From positions 8,846,501-8,910,500 of the forward strand of contig NZ_CP095376.1 in NCBI RefSeq assembly GCF_023008405.1: a stretch of 64,000 nt of DNA. The letters are read 5' to 3'. Made by a program: the position numbers and the translations under genes. Shown piece by piece: positions 1-8,867 of the stretch (the first letter of the stretch is position 1; each line of letters opens with the position of its first letter). Below the pieces are notes generated by a model that was given only the letters and a program-made list of their open reading frames with translations, did not search any database and was not told the DNA's origin. Source of the DNA: Amycolatopsis sp. FBCC-B4732. GTDB taxonomy: Bacteria; Actinomycetota; Actinomycetes; Mycobacteriales; Pseudonocardiaceae.

Positions 1-1748
1 TCAAGGAGATCAAGACCCGCGGCGACATCATCCTGTTCATCGACGAGCTGCACACGCTGGTCGGGGCGGGTGCCGCCGAGGGCGCGATCGACGCGGCTTC
101 GATCCTGAAGCCGATGCTCGCCCGCGGTGAGCTGCAGACGATCGGCGCGACCACGCTCGAGGAGTACCGCAAGTACATCGAGAAGGACGCCGCCCTCGAG
201 CGCCGGTTCCAGCCGATCCAGGTCGGCGAGCCGTCGCTGGAGCACACGATCGAGATCCTCAAGGGCCTGCGCGACCGGTACGAGGCGCACCACCGCGTCT
301 CGATCACCGACTCGGCGCTGGTCGCCGCCGCGACCCTGGCGGACCGGTACATCAACGACCGGTTCCTCCCGGACAAGGCGATCGACCTGATCGACGAGGC
401 CGGCGCCCGGATGCGCATCCGCCGGATGACCGCGCCGCCGGACCTGCGCGAGTTCGACGAGAAGATCGCGAACGTCCGCCGCGACAAGGAGTCCGCGATC
501 GACGCGCAGGACTTCGAGCGGGCCGCCCGCCTGCGTGACGAGGAGAAGACCCTCCTCGGCCAGAAGGGCGAGCGGGAGAAGCAGTGGAAGGACGGCGACC
601 TCGACGTCGTCGCCGAGGTCGACGACGAGCAGATCGCGGAGGTGCTGGCCAACTGGACCGGCATCCCGGTGTTCAAGCTGACCGAGGAGGAGACCACCCG
701 GCTGCTGCGCATGGAGGACGAACTCCACAAGCGCATCATCGGCCAGGAGGACGCGGTCAAGGCCGTCTCGCAGGCGATCCGCCGTACGCGTGCCGGTCTG
801 AAGGACCCGAAGCGCCCGTCGGGCTCGTTCATCTTCGCCGGCCCGTCCGGTGTCGGTAAGACCGAGCTGTCGAAGGCGCTGGCGGCGTTCCTGTTCGGCG
901 AGGACGACGCGCTCATCCAGATCGACATGGGCGAGTTCCACGACCGCTACACCGCTTCGCGGCTCTTCGGTGCCCCTCCGGGCTACGTGGGCTACGAAGA
1001 GGGCGGCCAGCTGACGGAGAAGGTGCGTCGCAAGCCGTTCTCGGTGGTCCTGTTCGACGAGATCGAGAAGGCGCACCAGGAGATCTACAACACGCTCCTG
1101 CAGGTGCTGGAAGACGGCCGCCTGACCGACGGTCAGGGTCGCACGGTCGACTTCAAGAACACGGTCCTCATCTTCACGTCCAACCTGGGCACGTCGGACA
1201 TCTCGAAGTCCGTCTCCCTCGGGTTCGCCGGTGGCAACGACACCACGAACCGGTACGAGAAGATGAAGCAGAAGGTCAACGAGGAAATGAAGAAGCATTT
1301 CCGCCCGGAGTTCCTGAACCGGATCGATGACATCATCGTGTTCCACCAGCTGACGCAGGAACAGATCATCATGATGGTCGACCTGATGATCGGCCGCGTG
1401 GAGACGCAGCTGCGCGCCAAGGACATGGAGCTGGAGCTGACCGAGAAGGCCAAGTCCCTCCTGGCCAAGCGCGGCTTCGACCCGGTGCTGGGCGCCCGGC
1501 CGCTGCGCCGCACGATCCAGCGCGAGATCGAGGACCAGCTGTCGGAGAAGATCCTGTTCGGCGAGGTCGAGGCGGGCCAGATCATCCTGGTCGACGTCGA
1601 AGGCTGGAGCGGCAACCCGGAGGACAAGGACGACCAGGCCAAGTTCACCTTCCGCGGTGAGCGCCGGCCGTCCTCGATCCCGGACGCCCCGCCGGTCAGC
1701 ATCGGCGCGGGCCACGAGGAGCAGAGCGGCGAAGCCGAAGCCGAGTGA
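1..1748 (+). CDS. clpC: ATP-dependent Clp protease ATP-binding subunit ClpC (3' part, cut by window edge)
   Basis: AAA+ unfoldase that feeds substrates to the ClpP peptidase. The reading frame is already open at base 3, so the start lies upstream of the window. The first visible residues contain the D1 Walker B motif ([10 protein letters not shown]). A middle domain with a UVR-like segment ([15 protein letters not shown]) follows. The D2 domain has Walker A ([10 protein letters not shown], near base 840-870), Walker B ([11 protein letters not shown]) and the sensor/arginine-finger stretch [14 protein letters not shown]. The C-terminal region [16 protein letters not shown] is typical, and the acidic tail ends at a TGA at 1746-1748. 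This layout separates ClpC from ClpA, ClpB and ClpX. A strong hairpin follows directly. No lesion is visible in the part shown. Confidence 0.97.
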   Translation, partial: KEIKTRGDIILFIDELHTLVGAGAAEGAIDAASILKPMLARGELQTIGATTLEEYRKYIEKDAALERRFQPIQVGEPSLEHTIEILKGLRDRYEAHHRVSITDSALVAAATLADRYINDRFLPDKAIDLIDEAGARMRIRRMTAPPDLREFDEKIANVRRDKESAIDAQDFERAARLRDEEKTLLGQKGEREKQWKDGDLDVVAEVDDEQIAEVLANWTGIPVFKLTEEETTRLLRMEDELHKRIIGQEDAVKAVSQAIRRTRAGLKDPKRPSGSFIFAGPSGVGKTELSKALAAFLFGEDDALIQIDMGEFHDRYTASRLFGAPPGYVGYEEGGQLTEKVRRKPFSVVLFDEIEKAHQEIYNTLLQVLEDGRLTDGQGRTVDFKNTVLIFTSNLGTSDISKSVSLGFAGGNDTTNRYEKMKQKVNEEMKKHFRPEFLNRIDDIIVFHQLTQEQIIMMVDLMIGRVETQLRAKDMELELTEKAKSLLAKRGFDPVLGARPLRRTIQREIEDQLSEKILFGEVEAGQIILVDVEGWSGNPEDKDDQAKFTFRGERRPSSIPDAPPVSIGAGHEEQSGEAEAE

Positions 1749-1771
1749 TCGGGCTTTAGCTACGACGTAGG

Positions 1772-1806
1772 AAGGGCGGTTCCCCTTGAGGGGGGAGCCG
1801 CCCTTT
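1772..1806 (+). terminator. Intrinsic terminator of clpC
   Basis: A hairpin with a GGGCGG...CCGCCC stem begins 23 bp after the clpC stop and has a four-base loop (TTGA). The arms are aagggcggttcccc and its near-perfect complement, followed by a short T run (ccctttgt). It separates clpC from the toxin-antitoxin pair. Confidence 0.8.
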
Positions 1807-1854
1807 GTCGTGTCTGGCGCATTCCGGCCATAAGGTCTACATTATAGTTGCTGG

Positions 1855-2220
1855 ATGGAGTGGGAGATCGAGCTGCACGACGAGGTCGACCGGTGGTTCG
1901 TGGACCTGTGCCGGACCGACCCGGTCTCTGCGGACCGGGTCGAAGAGGCGATCGACGTGCTCGCTCGGGAAGGTCCCGGTCTCGGGCGGCCGCTGGTCGA
2001 TCGGGTGCACGGTTCGAGGCTGCACAACCTGAAAGAGCTGCGGCCGGCCTCTGCGGGCGCCAGCGAGATCAGGATCCTGTTCGCGTTCGACCCCGTCCGG
2101 CGCGCGGTGCTCCTGGTCGCCGGCGACAAGGCCGGGAACTGGAAGGGTTGGTACGACCGGAACATCCCCGTCGCGGAGCTGCGGTTTCGCGAACACCTGA
2201 GTCACGGAGCGGAGGGCTGA
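1855..2220 (+). CDS. HigB/RelE-like toxin of a type II toxin-antitoxin pair
   Basis: A 121-residue protein resembling the phage-derived Gp49-like/HigB family (PF05973), which are ribosome-dependent mRNA interferases. The features supporting this are the N-terminal WEIELHDEVDRWF, the central GRPLVDRVHGSRLHNLKELR strand-helix region, EIRILFAFDPVRRAVLLVAGDK and the C-terminal lysine/tryptophan patch (KAGNWKGWYDR). It starts about 50 bp after the clpC terminator and ends 4 bp before the next gene, which encodes an XRE-type protein. Toxin first and antitoxin second is the usual higBA order. The toxin activity is inferred from family and gene order only. Confidence 0.8.
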   Translation: MEWEIELHDEVDRWFVDLCRTDPVSADRVEEAIDVLAREGPGLGRPLVDRVHGSRLHNLKELRPASAGASEIRILFAFDPVRRAVLLVAGDKAGNWKGWYDRNIPVAELRFREHLSHGAEG

Positions 2221-2224
2221 CGCG

Positions 2225-2596
2225 ATGAGCCGATCCTGGAAGGACGTGAAGGCGGACAAGGCCGCCATCGACCGGGACGCCGGCCGGGACGTCGGGGGTG
2301 CTCGGGCCGCCGCGCGCGAAGCCACCGAGGCGTTCGTGCTCGGGTTCCGCCTGGCTCAGCTCCGCGAGGACGCCGGCCTCAGCCAGACCGAGCTCGCCAA
2401 GCGCATGGGCGTCAGCCAGCCGAGGATCAGTCAGCTCGAGCAGGGGGACCCCGGGCAGATGGAGCTGGACACCCTGCGGCGCTACATCTCGGCTCTCGGC
2501 GGCCGGCTGCGCGTGGTCGCGGACTTCGACGACCACGACGTCACCGTCTCCGCTCCCGCGCCCGAGGCCGCGCCCGAGGCCGGGGCCTGCGCCTGA
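2225..2596 (+). CDS. XRE-family antitoxin (HigA-like)
   Basis: A 123-residue protein with a central helix-turn-helix at about residues 48-75 (LSQTELAKRMGVSQPRISQLEQ), the classic Cro/C1 fold. The N-terminal part is a charged helix (SWKDVKADKAAIDRDAG). It follows the toxin by 4 bp, so the two are co-translated. In this family the protein neutralises its toxin and autorepresses the operon, and the operator should lie in the roughly 50 bp between the clpC terminator and 1855. The C-terminus is an Ala/Pro-rich tail of no obvious function. Confidence 0.82.
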   Translation: MSRSWKDVKADKAAIDRDAGRDVGGARAAAREATEAFVLGFRLAQLREDAGLSQTELAKRMGVSQPRISQLEQGDPGQMELDTLRRYISALGGRLRVVADFDDHDVTVSAPAPEAAPEAGACA

Positions 2597-2650
2597 GCCG
2601 CCTCCTGAGCCCGTGAGACGATGCCCGCGGGCCTTGGGAGGGGAATCCGC

Positions 2651-3853
2651 GTGGATGTGCTGGCGATCGACTTCGGGACTTCCAGCACCGTCGGGGTGCT
2701 CTCCGGGGCCGGGCACGGGCCGCGGGCCGTCGAGGTCGATGGGGCCGCCACCATGGCCTCCGCTGTTTTCCTCAACGATGACGGGCTGCTCGTCGTCGGC
2801 CGGGAAGCCGAGCGGCGGGCGCGGCTGGATCCCAGCCGGTTCGAAGCCAATCCCAAGCGCCGCATCGACGAAGGCTCGCTGAGGCTCGGCGACACCGATG
2901 TCCCGGTCACCGAAGCCTTTGCCGCCGTTCTGCGGCGGATGCGGGAAGAAGCCGAACGGCTCCTGCAGCGGCCCGCCGGGCAGACGCGGATCTCGCACCC
3001 CGCCGGGTGGGGGGCCGCGCGGCAGGAGGCCATCAGGACCGCCGCCGGGAAGGCCGGGCTCGCCGATGTGCGGCTCATTCCCGAACCCGTCGCCGCCGCC
3101 GCGCACTACGCGAGTCTCGGGCACTCCGGGAACGGGCCGATCGGGGTCTACGACCTCGGGGCCGGGACCTTCGACTGCGCCGTCGTCGGGGTGAACCGCC
3201 AGGGGTTCGCCGTGCTCGCCGAGGACGGGCTGCCGGATCTCGGGAGCCTCGACATCGACCAGGCGCTGCTCGTGCACATCGGACGCGCGGTGTCGCACGC
3301 CGATCCCGCGCAGTGGCAACGGCTGCTGCGGCCCCAGACCACCGCCGAGCGGCGGGCGCGGCGGGCGCTCCTGCAAGACGTCCGCGACGCCAAGGAAAGC
3401 CTCTCCCGGCACGCGCAGACCCACGTCCCCATGCCCGAGCCGTTCGGGGACGTCCTCGTCAGCCGGGACGAGCTCGAGGCGCTCGTGCGGCCCAGCCTGC
3501 TGCGCAGCGCCGAACTGCTCGGGACGACGATCCGCCGCGCCGGGCTGAGCCCCGGGCAGCTCGCCGGGATCCACCTCGTCGGCGGCCCGAGCCGGATGCC
3601 GTTGCTGGCGGCGCTGCTCGGGCGGCAGCTCGGGGTCACGCCGACCACTCAGGACCGGCCCGAGACGGCCGTCGCCTTCGGGCTGCACCACGTTCCGCTC
3701 GACACGTCGGACCTCACGGTGCCCGCGTTCGCGCCGGTCCGGCCGCCGGTGCCGCCGCCGCGGCCCCAGCCGTGGCAGCAGCAAGTGCTCCGGCCACCGC
3801 CGCGGTACGCGCCACAACCGGAACCGCCGCGCAAGCGGTGGTGGTCGCGGTGA
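2651..3853 (+). CDS. Hsp70-like (DnaK-fold) ATPase with proline-rich tail
   Basis: About 400 residues with the actin/Hsp70 ATPase signatures: phosphate-1 (VLAIDFGTSSTVGVLS) at the N-terminus, phosphate-2 (GVYDLGAGTFDCAVV) near residue 165, and the adenosine motif (GIHLVGGPSRMPLLAALL) near residue 305. The substrate-binding half of DnaK is missing. In its place is a roughly 50-residue Pro/Arg-rich tail. A GTG start at 2651 is preferred because GGGAGGGG sits 7 bases upstream; an ATG 30 bases further upstream is possible. It faces a WXG/type VII-like operon with only 19 bp between the stop codons. Such truncated Hsp70s are common in actinobacteria and their clients are unknown. Confidence 0.85.
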   Translation: MDVLAIDFGTSSTVGVLSGAGHGPRAVEVDGAATMASAVFLNDDGLLVVGREAERRARLDPSRFEANPKRRIDEGSLRLGDTDVPVTEAFAAVLRRMREEAERLLQRPAGQTRISHPAGWGAARQEAIRTAAGKAGLADVRLIPEPVAAAAHYASLGHSGNGPIGVYDLGAGTFDCAVVGVNRQGFAVLAEDGLPDLGSLDIDQALLVHIGRAVSHADPAQWQRLLRPQTTAERRARRALLQDVRDAKESLSRHAQTHVPMPEPFGDVLVSRDELEALVRPSLLRSAELLGTTIRRAGLSPGQLAGIHLVGGPSRMPLLAALLGRQLGVTPTTQDRPETAVAFGLHHVPLDTSDLTVPAFAPVRPPVPPPRPQPWQQQVLRPPPRYAPQPEPPRKRWWSR

Positions 3854-3872
3854 CCGAGTCCACAGTGGAGCT

Positions 3873-4331
3873 TCACCAGGCTTGCTCGAACCGCATGCCC
3901 TTGCCGTAGTAGTCGTCGTCCGGCACCGGTCCGGACGGCGGGGGTGCCGCGACCGGCGCTTCCGACGACCGGTCCTTGAGCACGGTGCTGTCCGCCACGC
4001 GGGGAGCAGCGGGCGGCGCGACCGGAACCGGCGCCGGCTCGAACCGCACCCGCCAGCGCAGCCGGTCCATCAGGTAGCCGCCGCTGCCCAGCGGTGCCAG
4101 CAGCTGCCCGGTCCGCTTCGCCGACTCGCGCTGCGCGGAAACGTACGTCCGCAGCACGGCGTCCGCGATCTCGGCGGGCGACATCCCCGAGACGGCGTCG
4201 CTCAGCCGCAGCCGGGTCAGCACGCCGTCGGTGTTGACCGCCAGGGAAACCGCGCCGTCGTCGGACGTCGCCGTCGCCGACAGCGCGGACAGCTCGGCCA
4301 GCAGGGCATCGCGGTCCGGGGTGTCAGCCAC
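3873..4331 (-). CDS. YbaB/EbfC-like protein of a type VII-type operon
   Basis: A 152-residue protein whose first 95 residues resemble the YbaB/EbfC nucleoid-associated fold seen next to actinobacterial WXG genes (alpha-beta-alpha, with VSLAVNTDGVLTRLRLSD and a helix AEIADAVLRTYVSAQRESA). The second half is Pro/Ala-rich and disordered, ending in YYGKGMRFEQAW. It is the last gene of a three-gene operon, and its start overlaps the previous gene by 8 bp. A role in secretion or DNA binding is inferred from neighbours only. Confidence 0.65.
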   Translation of the reverse strand: MADTPDRDALLAELSALSATATSDDGAVSLAVNTDGVLTRLRLSDAVSGMSPAEIADAVLRTYVSAQRESAKRTGQLLAPLGSGGYLMDRLRWRVRFEPAPVPVAPPAAPRVADSTVLKDRSSEAPVAAPPPSGPVPDDDYYGKGMRFEQAW

Positions 4332-5382
4332 CCAGCCTCCCGGCGTGCGTGGCGCCGCTGGACACCTGGCCGTCGGGCGCGATGTCGACGTTCGCGTCGC
4401 GGACGTTCTTCTCGGTCTGCCGCGAAGTGTGGTCGGTCTCGAAGTTCGACGGGTCGAAGTTCGAACCCGGGCTGACGTCCGGCGCGTCCGGGATCTTCGG
4501 CAGGTCGACGGACTCGTCGCCGATGCGGTCGGCCAACGTCCGAGCCGCGTCCTCGGCGCCGCCGCGGATCTTGCCCGCGCTTTCGGCGAAGCTCTGGTAC
4601 AGGTCGAACGCGTTGTCGCCGGTGATCTCCGCCTGGTTGGCCACCACGGCGGTGATCGCGCCGCCGGCGGCGTTCCCGGCGATCAGCGCGCCGTTGGCCG
4701 CGGTGAACACCGACGCGCCCGCCACCGCGCCCGCGCCGGCGGTCGCCACGGTCAGCAAACCGGTGACCGCGCCCGCGAACGTCGCCGCCAGCACCTTCGA
4801 CATCGCCGCTTCGCGCTTGCGCTCCTGCGACTTCTGGTAGTCCTCGGCCGTCTGCTTGAACGTCGAGCCGAGGTTGTTCAGGTCCTGCCGGGCCGAAGCG
4901 ATCGTTTCGCGCGCCGCGACGATGTCGCTCTCCAGCACCGTGATCTTGGTTTCGACCTCGGTGAAGGCGTCGGCGAGCTCGTTGAGGTAGGCCTTGACGG
5001 CGTTCGCCGCGGAGCCGCGCCAGACGTCGAGGAACTGCCGGGCGTCGTCGAGCTTCGGCTTCGAGTCGCGCTGCAGCGCCTTCCAGACGGCGTCGTGCTT
5101 CATGATCAGGCTCTGCAGGCCCTCGGCCGACTCGTGGTCGATGTCGGCGTCGGAGAACTCGCGGTAGACGCCCGCGGTCTCGTCCTGCATCTGCTTGAAC
5201 CCGGAGTCGTCGCTGCCCATGCCGAAGATCCAGTCGGTCACCCGCAGGATCTCGAGCGCGTCGAGGGCGTCGTTCGCGCCTTCCTGCAGGTCCTCCGAAA
5301 TGCCCACGAGCAGTTCCGCGCGGCGGTCGTCGCCGCTCGACATCGGCTGCGCGTCAAGCCCGGAGTCGAAGTAGCCGTCCAC
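4324..5382 (-). CDS. WXG100-like putative type VII secretion substrate, 352 aa
   Basis: A long helical protein. Residues about 115-190 form a WXG-type hairpin (FLDVWRGSAANAVKAYLNEL followed by a long helix AFTEVETKITVLESDI). Two hydrophobic Ala/Gly/Val segments lie near residues 205-265, and the tail from about 300 is polar with Pro and Asp. This architecture resembles large WXG/PPE-like substrates of actinobacterial type VII systems. The neighbours are a small helical partner 1 bp upstream and a YbaB-like gene overlapping downstream. No EccC ATPase or other secretion core gene lies nearby, so secretion would need a system encoded elsewhere. Confidence 0.6.
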   Translation of the reverse strand: MDGYFDSGLDAQPMSSGDDRRAELLVGISEDLQEGANDALDALEILRVTDWIFGMGSDDSGFKQMQDETAGVYREFSDADIDHESAEGLQSLIMKHDAVWKALQRDSKPKLDDARQFLDVWRGSAANAVKAYLNELADAFTEVETKITVLESDIVAARETIASARQDLNNLGSTFKQTAEDYQKSQERKREAAMSKVLAATFAGAVTGLLTVATAGAGAVAGASVFTAANGALIAGNAAGGAITAVVANQAEITGDNAFDLYQSFAESAGKIRGGAEDAARTLADRIGDESVDLPKIPDAPDVSPGSNFDPSNFETDHTSRQTEKNVRDANVDIAPDGQVSSGATHAGRLGG

Positions 5383-5383
5383 G

Positions 5384-5764
5384 TCAGTTCCCCTCCAGGC
5401 CGGCCGCCGCGCGGTTGACGCGCTGCTTCGAGTCCTCGTCGGCCGTTTCGTACAGCTCCGCGACCCGCCGCAGCGCGTGGCTGGTGTCGGCGGTCGTCTG
5501 GTGCAGCTGCGCGACCAGCTTCTGGATCTTCACCAGGTGGTCGTCGTAGGCCTTCGCGACGGCCGGCATGCCGAGCGTGCGGCCGAAGGCGTTGGCCACG
5601 GGGAGCATCCCGGCGATGCCGCCGAAGAAGCCGTCACCGCCGGAGGAGACGGGGACGTCGGTGCCACGCAGGCCGTTCGACGCGGCTTCCGCGGCGTCGG
5701 CCGCGCCCTGCAGAGCACCGGCCGAATCCCGCAGGTCCTGCAGGTCGGTTTCGAATCCGATCAT
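5384..5764 (-). CDS. Small ESX-type helical protein, 126 aa
   Basis: The first gene of the type VII-like operon. The protein is mostly helical. Its N-terminal half (FETDLQDLRDSAGALQGAAD) and C-terminal half (DDHLVKIQKLVAQLHQTTAD) could form the helix pair of a WXG-like subunit, separated by a Gly-rich turn (SSGGDGFFGGIAGM). It ends one base before the 352-residue WXG-like gene, so the two are probably made together and may form a heterodimer. No signal peptide is present, as expected for this pathway. The assignment rests on size, helix pattern and context. Confidence 0.55.
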   Translation of the reverse strand: MIGFETDLQDLRDSAGALQGAADAAEAASNGLRGTDVPVSSGGDGFFGGIAGMLPVANAFGRTLGMPAVAKAYDDHLVKIQKLVAQLHQTTADTSHALRRVAELYETADEDSKQRVNRAAAGLEGN

Positions 5765-5868
5765 CGGGACATGTAAACACCGTTCGCTCGCCCGGCTGGG
5801 GGATTCGACGGCGGTGTGCCCCAGATCACGAACGGGCTGCCGTACCGCCGAACGGGGGAACCTCGTCC

Positions 5869-6561
5869 GTGCGCGGGGTGCTCGGCGCTCTTACCTGCAT
5901 GAGCACCGCGACGAAACCCCGGCCGCCGACCGTGCGGAGGCAGCTGCGCGAGGCGAAACGCTTCTCCTGGACCGGGTTCGCCGTCACGGTCGCGGCGTCG
6001 CTGCTCGGCACGCTCGTCCCGGCCGCGATCGGCGCCGGCCCGAGCGCGACGCTGGTTTCGACGCTGGTGGTCACCGTGCTGGCGGCAGGCGGGTTCACCG
6101 CCAAGGACGGCGCCGCCCGCGGCATCAAGGCGATCGCGATCGTGCTGCTGGCCGCGGGTGCACTGGTGCTGACGGTGACCGGGGTGACCGTGCTGGACCT
6201 CGTGCGCGGCAAGCCGGCGACGTTCCCGGTGGTGCCGGACGCGGCCGCGGAGGCCAAGGTCGTCGTGCCGGAGTCGGTCGCCTGCGGCACGACCCCGGTG
6301 CGCACCACGACGACGTGCACGGTGGCGGTCCGCAGCGTCGGCGCGAGCGCGTTGCGGGTGAGCGGGATCGAGCTGGACAGCACCGACTTCGCGGTGGACG
6401 CGCGCGGCTGCGTGGACCGGGACATCGCCCCGGGCCGCCGGTGCACGCTGGTGGTCAGCTTCACGCCGGCGTGGAGCGGCGACCGGGTGGCGGACCTGAC
6501 GGTGCACCACAACGTCCCGGGCCCGGCGGCGTTCGTGGAGCTGACCGGCCGCGGCGGTTAG
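5869..6561 (+). CDS. Membrane-anchored protein with C-terminal ASH/HYDIN-like beta domain
   Basis: About 230 residues. After a basic N-terminus come three hydrophobic stretches (FAVTVAASLLGTLVPAAIGA, a second from TLVVTVLAAGGF, a third from AIVLLAAGALVLTVTGV). The extracellular part has an immunoglobulin-like pattern with cysteines (VACGTTPVRTTTTCTVAVRS) and the phrase IAPGRRCTLVVSFTPAWSGD, typical of ASPM-SPD2-Hydin-like domains. Its role is unknown. The GTG at 5869 has GGGGGA about 9 bases upstream; an ATG at 5899 is an alternative start. It is convergent with the pcp gene, with a 4-bp overlap of the ends. Confidence 0.6.
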   Translation: MRGVLGALTCMSTATKPRPPTVRRQLREAKRFSWTGFAVTVAASLLGTLVPAAIGAGPSATLVSTLVVTVLAAGGFTAKDGAARGIKAIAIVLLAAGALVLTVTGVTVLDLVRGKPATFPVVPDAAAEAKVVVPESVACGTTPVRTTTTCTVAVRSVGASALRVSGIELDSTDFAVDARGCVDRDIAPGRRCTLVVSFTPAWSGDRVADLTVHHNVPGPAAFVELTGRGG

Positions 6562-7199
6562 TGCTCCGCGCCCGCGCTGACCACGAGGTCGACGGTCGTC
6601 TTCAACGCCGTGTCCGCCAGGACGTCCAGCGCGTCGGCGATCCGGTCCACGCCGAGCGACGGCGCCTGCTTGCCCGAAGCGGCGACCTGCCCGGGGCTGA
6701 ACGGCACGTGCACGAACCCGCCGCGCACGCCGGGGAACTCCGTGGCCAGCAGGTGCATGAGGCCGTAGAAGACCTGGTTGCACACGTACGTCCCGGCGGT
6801 GTGGGACACCGACGCCGGCACGCCGGCCGCGCGGATCGCCGCCACGCAGGCCTTCACCGGCAGCGTCGAGAAGTAGGCCGCCGGGCCGTCCGGGACCACC
6901 GGGACGTCGACCGGCTGCGCGCCCGCGTTGTCGGGGATGCGGGCGTCGACCAGGTTGATCGCGACCCGCTCCGGCGTGACGTCGGACCGCCCGCCGGCCT
7001 GGCCGACGCACACCACGAGCGACGGCCGGTGCTCCTCGACCGCGGCGCGCAGGGCGGGCAGCGACGCCGCGAACTCGCACGGCAGCTCGACCGCGGCGAC
7101 GTCGTCCCGGCGGCCGCCGAGCCGCGAAACCGCCTGCCACGAGGGGTTCACCGGCTCGCCGCCGAACGGCGCGAACCCCGTCATCAGCACCTTGGCCAT
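6558..7199 (-). CDS. pcp: Pyroglutamyl-peptidase I
   Basis: Cytoplasmic cysteine peptidase (family C15) that removes N-terminal pyroglutamate. At 213 residues it is the normal family length. Visible landmarks are the N-terminal VLMTGFAPFGGEPVNPSW, the Glu region (DVTPERVAINLVDARIPDN), the catalytic cysteine in AGTYVCNQVFYGLMH and the histidine in GGFVHVPFSP. The ATG at 7199 is chosen because AGGAGG lies 6 bases upstream. A frame extension to 7265 runs into a palindrome and is not needed. Confidence 0.93.
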   Translation of the reverse strand: MAKVLMTGFAPFGGEPVNPSWQAVSRLGGRRDDVAAVELPCEFAASLPALRAAVEEHRPSLVVCVGQAGGRSDVTPERVAINLVDARIPDNAGAQPVDVPVVPDGPAAYFSTLPVKACVAAIRAAGVPASVSHTAGTYVCNQVFYGLMHLLATEFPGVRGGFVHVPFSPGQVAASGKQAPSLGVDRIADALDVLADTALKTTVDLVVSAGAEH

Positions 7200-7217
7200 C
7201 ACGTCCTCCTGAATTGC

Positions 7218-7266
7218 CATGAGGGGCACCCCCATGGACTTTAAGTCCAGCAGGGTGCCCCTCATG
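7218..7266. terminator. Long nested palindrome between M1 peptidase and pcp
   Basis: Perfect 14-bp outer arms (catgaggggcaccc and its complement) enclose a second perfect inner repeat GGACTT/AAGTCC. It lies 9 bp after the stop of the M1 peptidase gene and 19 bp upstream of pcp, so it probably ends M1 peptidase transcription. It has no T run. Confidence 0.7.
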
Positions 7267-7274
7267 GCGACAGG

Positions 7275-8705
7275 TCAGGCGGCGGGCTTCAGGCCGCCCG
7301 GGTACAGGTACTGGTCGGCGGGCTTGCCGGTGCCGTACACCCACGCGTCGAAGAACCCCTGGAGGTTCTTGTGCGAGACGGCTTCGGTGTACCGCTGGAA
7401 CTGCTGCATGTTCGCGTTCCCGTCGCGGTGCAGCGACGGCCAGGTCTTCAGGACCCGGGAGAACGCCTGCTCACCGACGTAGTTGCGCAGCGCGTGCAGC
7501 ATCACCGGGCCCTTCGAGTACACGTACGTGAACTCGTTGCCCTGTCCCATGTCGTAGAGCTTGCCGTTCCAGAACGCCGTCGACGCCTTCTTGACGTCGT
7601 CCGCGTACTGCTTGTTCAGGTCGACGCCTTCCTTGCCCTCGTCCCACAGCCACGTGGCGTAGGAGGCGAAGCACTCGTTGAGGCAGACGTCCTTCCAGTG
7701 CTCGACCGCCACCGAGTCGCCGTACCACTGGTGGGCGTTCTCGTGGACGATCGTCGGCACCGTGCCGGCCCAGCCCGCGGAGTAGATCGGCCGGCTCATC
7801 GTCTCCAGCGAGAAACCGATCTGCTCGTTGAGGAAGATGCCGCCGGCGGCGTCGATCGGGTACTTGCCGAACTTCGACTCGAGGAAGTCGAGGATCTCCG
7901 GCAGCCGCGCTTCGGCCTGCTTCGTCGTGTCGGGCACGCCAGGGGCGAACGCGCTGACGACCGGGGTGCCGTCCTTGCGGGTCTGGCGGTCGAAGGTCCA
8001 CTTGTCGATCGCGACCGTCGTCATGTACGGCACGATCGGCGTCTCTTCGGCCCAGACGTGCGTGGTGCCGCCCGGCGCCTTGAAGGACGGCTTCTCGCGG
8101 CCGTTGGCGATCACGCCCCACTCGTCCGGCACGGTGATCGCCAGGTGGAACGTGGCCTTGTCGAGCGGGGTGTCGTTGACCGGGTACCAGGTGGTCGCCG
8201 ACCGCGGCTCGCCGGCGACGAACGCGCCGCCCGCCTTGGCGTACTGCCAGCCGTTGTCGCCGAGCGCCGGGTCGCTGATCGGCGCGGGCACACCGTGGTA
8301 GGCGATCTTGACCTTGAAGTTCTGGCCGCGCCACAGCGCCCGCGCCGGCGTGACGACCAGTTCGTGGTCGCCGGTCCGGCTGAACTTCGCGTCCCGGCCG
8401 TCGACCTTCACCGAGTCGACGGTCAGGCCCTTGAAGTCCAGGTCGAACGAGCTGAGCGACTGGGTCGCCCGCGCGGTGATGTCCTGGTTCCCGGTGAGCT
8501 GGTGCGACGCCGGGTCGTAGGTGACCTTGAGGTTGTAGTCCGCGACGTTGTAGCCGCCGTTGCCGTCCTGCGGGTAGTAGCTGTCCCCGGCGCCGTCGCT
8601 GCCGGGCTTCGCGCCCCAGCCGTCGCCGGCCGCGGCGACGCCGGTGCCCAGGCAGAGGCTCGCGACCACGGCGGCCGCGACCACGACCGGTTTCTTCACC
8701 CTCAT
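7275..8705 (-). CDS. Secreted M1-family zinc metallopeptidase
   Basis: A 476-residue aminopeptidase N-type enzyme. A Sec signal peptide (MRVKKPVVVAAAVVASLCLG...AAA) is followed by the N-terminal beta domain of M1 peptidases. The catalytic motif is HENAH (IVHENAHQWYGDS) with the third zinc ligand Glu 18 residues on (CLNECFASY). The substrate Tyr region lies near TYVYSKGPVM. It is shorter than classical PepN (about 850 residues) and lacks the large C-terminal helical domain, like other actinobacterial secreted M1 enzymes. The start at 8705 has AGGAG 7 bases upstream. It is divergent from the large regulator at 8868, with 162 bp between. A paralogue sits at 19801-21207. Confidence 0.9.
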   Translation of the reverse strand: MRVKKPVVVAAAVVASLCLGTGVAAAGDGWGAKPGSDGAGDSYYPQDGNGGYNVADYNLKVTYDPASHQLTGNQDITARATQSLSSFDLDFKGLTVDSVKVDGRDAKFSRTGDHELVVTPARALWRGQNFKVKIAYHGVPAPISDPALGDNGWQYAKAGGAFVAGEPRSATTWYPVNDTPLDKATFHLAITVPDEWGVIANGREKPSFKAPGGTTHVWAEETPIVPYMTTVAIDKWTFDRQTRKDGTPVVSAFAPGVPDTTKQAEARLPEILDFLESKFGKYPIDAAGGIFLNEQIGFSLETMSRPIYSAGWAGTVPTIVHENAHQWYGDSVAVEHWKDVCLNECFASYATWLWDEGKEGVDLNKQYADDVKKASTAFWNGKLYDMGQGNEFTYVYSKGPVMLHALRNYVGEQAFSRVLKTWPSLHRDGNANMQQFQRYTEAVSHKNLQGFFDAWVYGTGKPADQYLYPGGLKPAA

Positions 8706-8867
8706 GAACGCTCCTGTCGGTGTCAGGTGGACCTCGCCCGCAACGTATCGCCACGAACGTGGGCACTGGGGGGCTCGCGTCGCATTTGTCCGGATAATCA
8801 GCACTTACGTCGGCCCGTCCGGCCCCGCCCGCCCCGGTGCCGTGCCGCCGTCTGGAAAGCTGGACGC

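Noticed and set aside
2069..3817. 582-codon minus-strand open frame opposite the antitoxin and Hsp70 genes
   Set aside because: Low-complexity Pro/Gly/Arg translation; the Hsp70 ATPase motifs lie on the other strand.
5568..7244. 558-codon plus-strand open frame across the WXG operon, the ASH-like gene and pcp
   Set aside because: Arg/Gly-rich translation with no motifs, antisense to well-supported genes; a product of high GC content.
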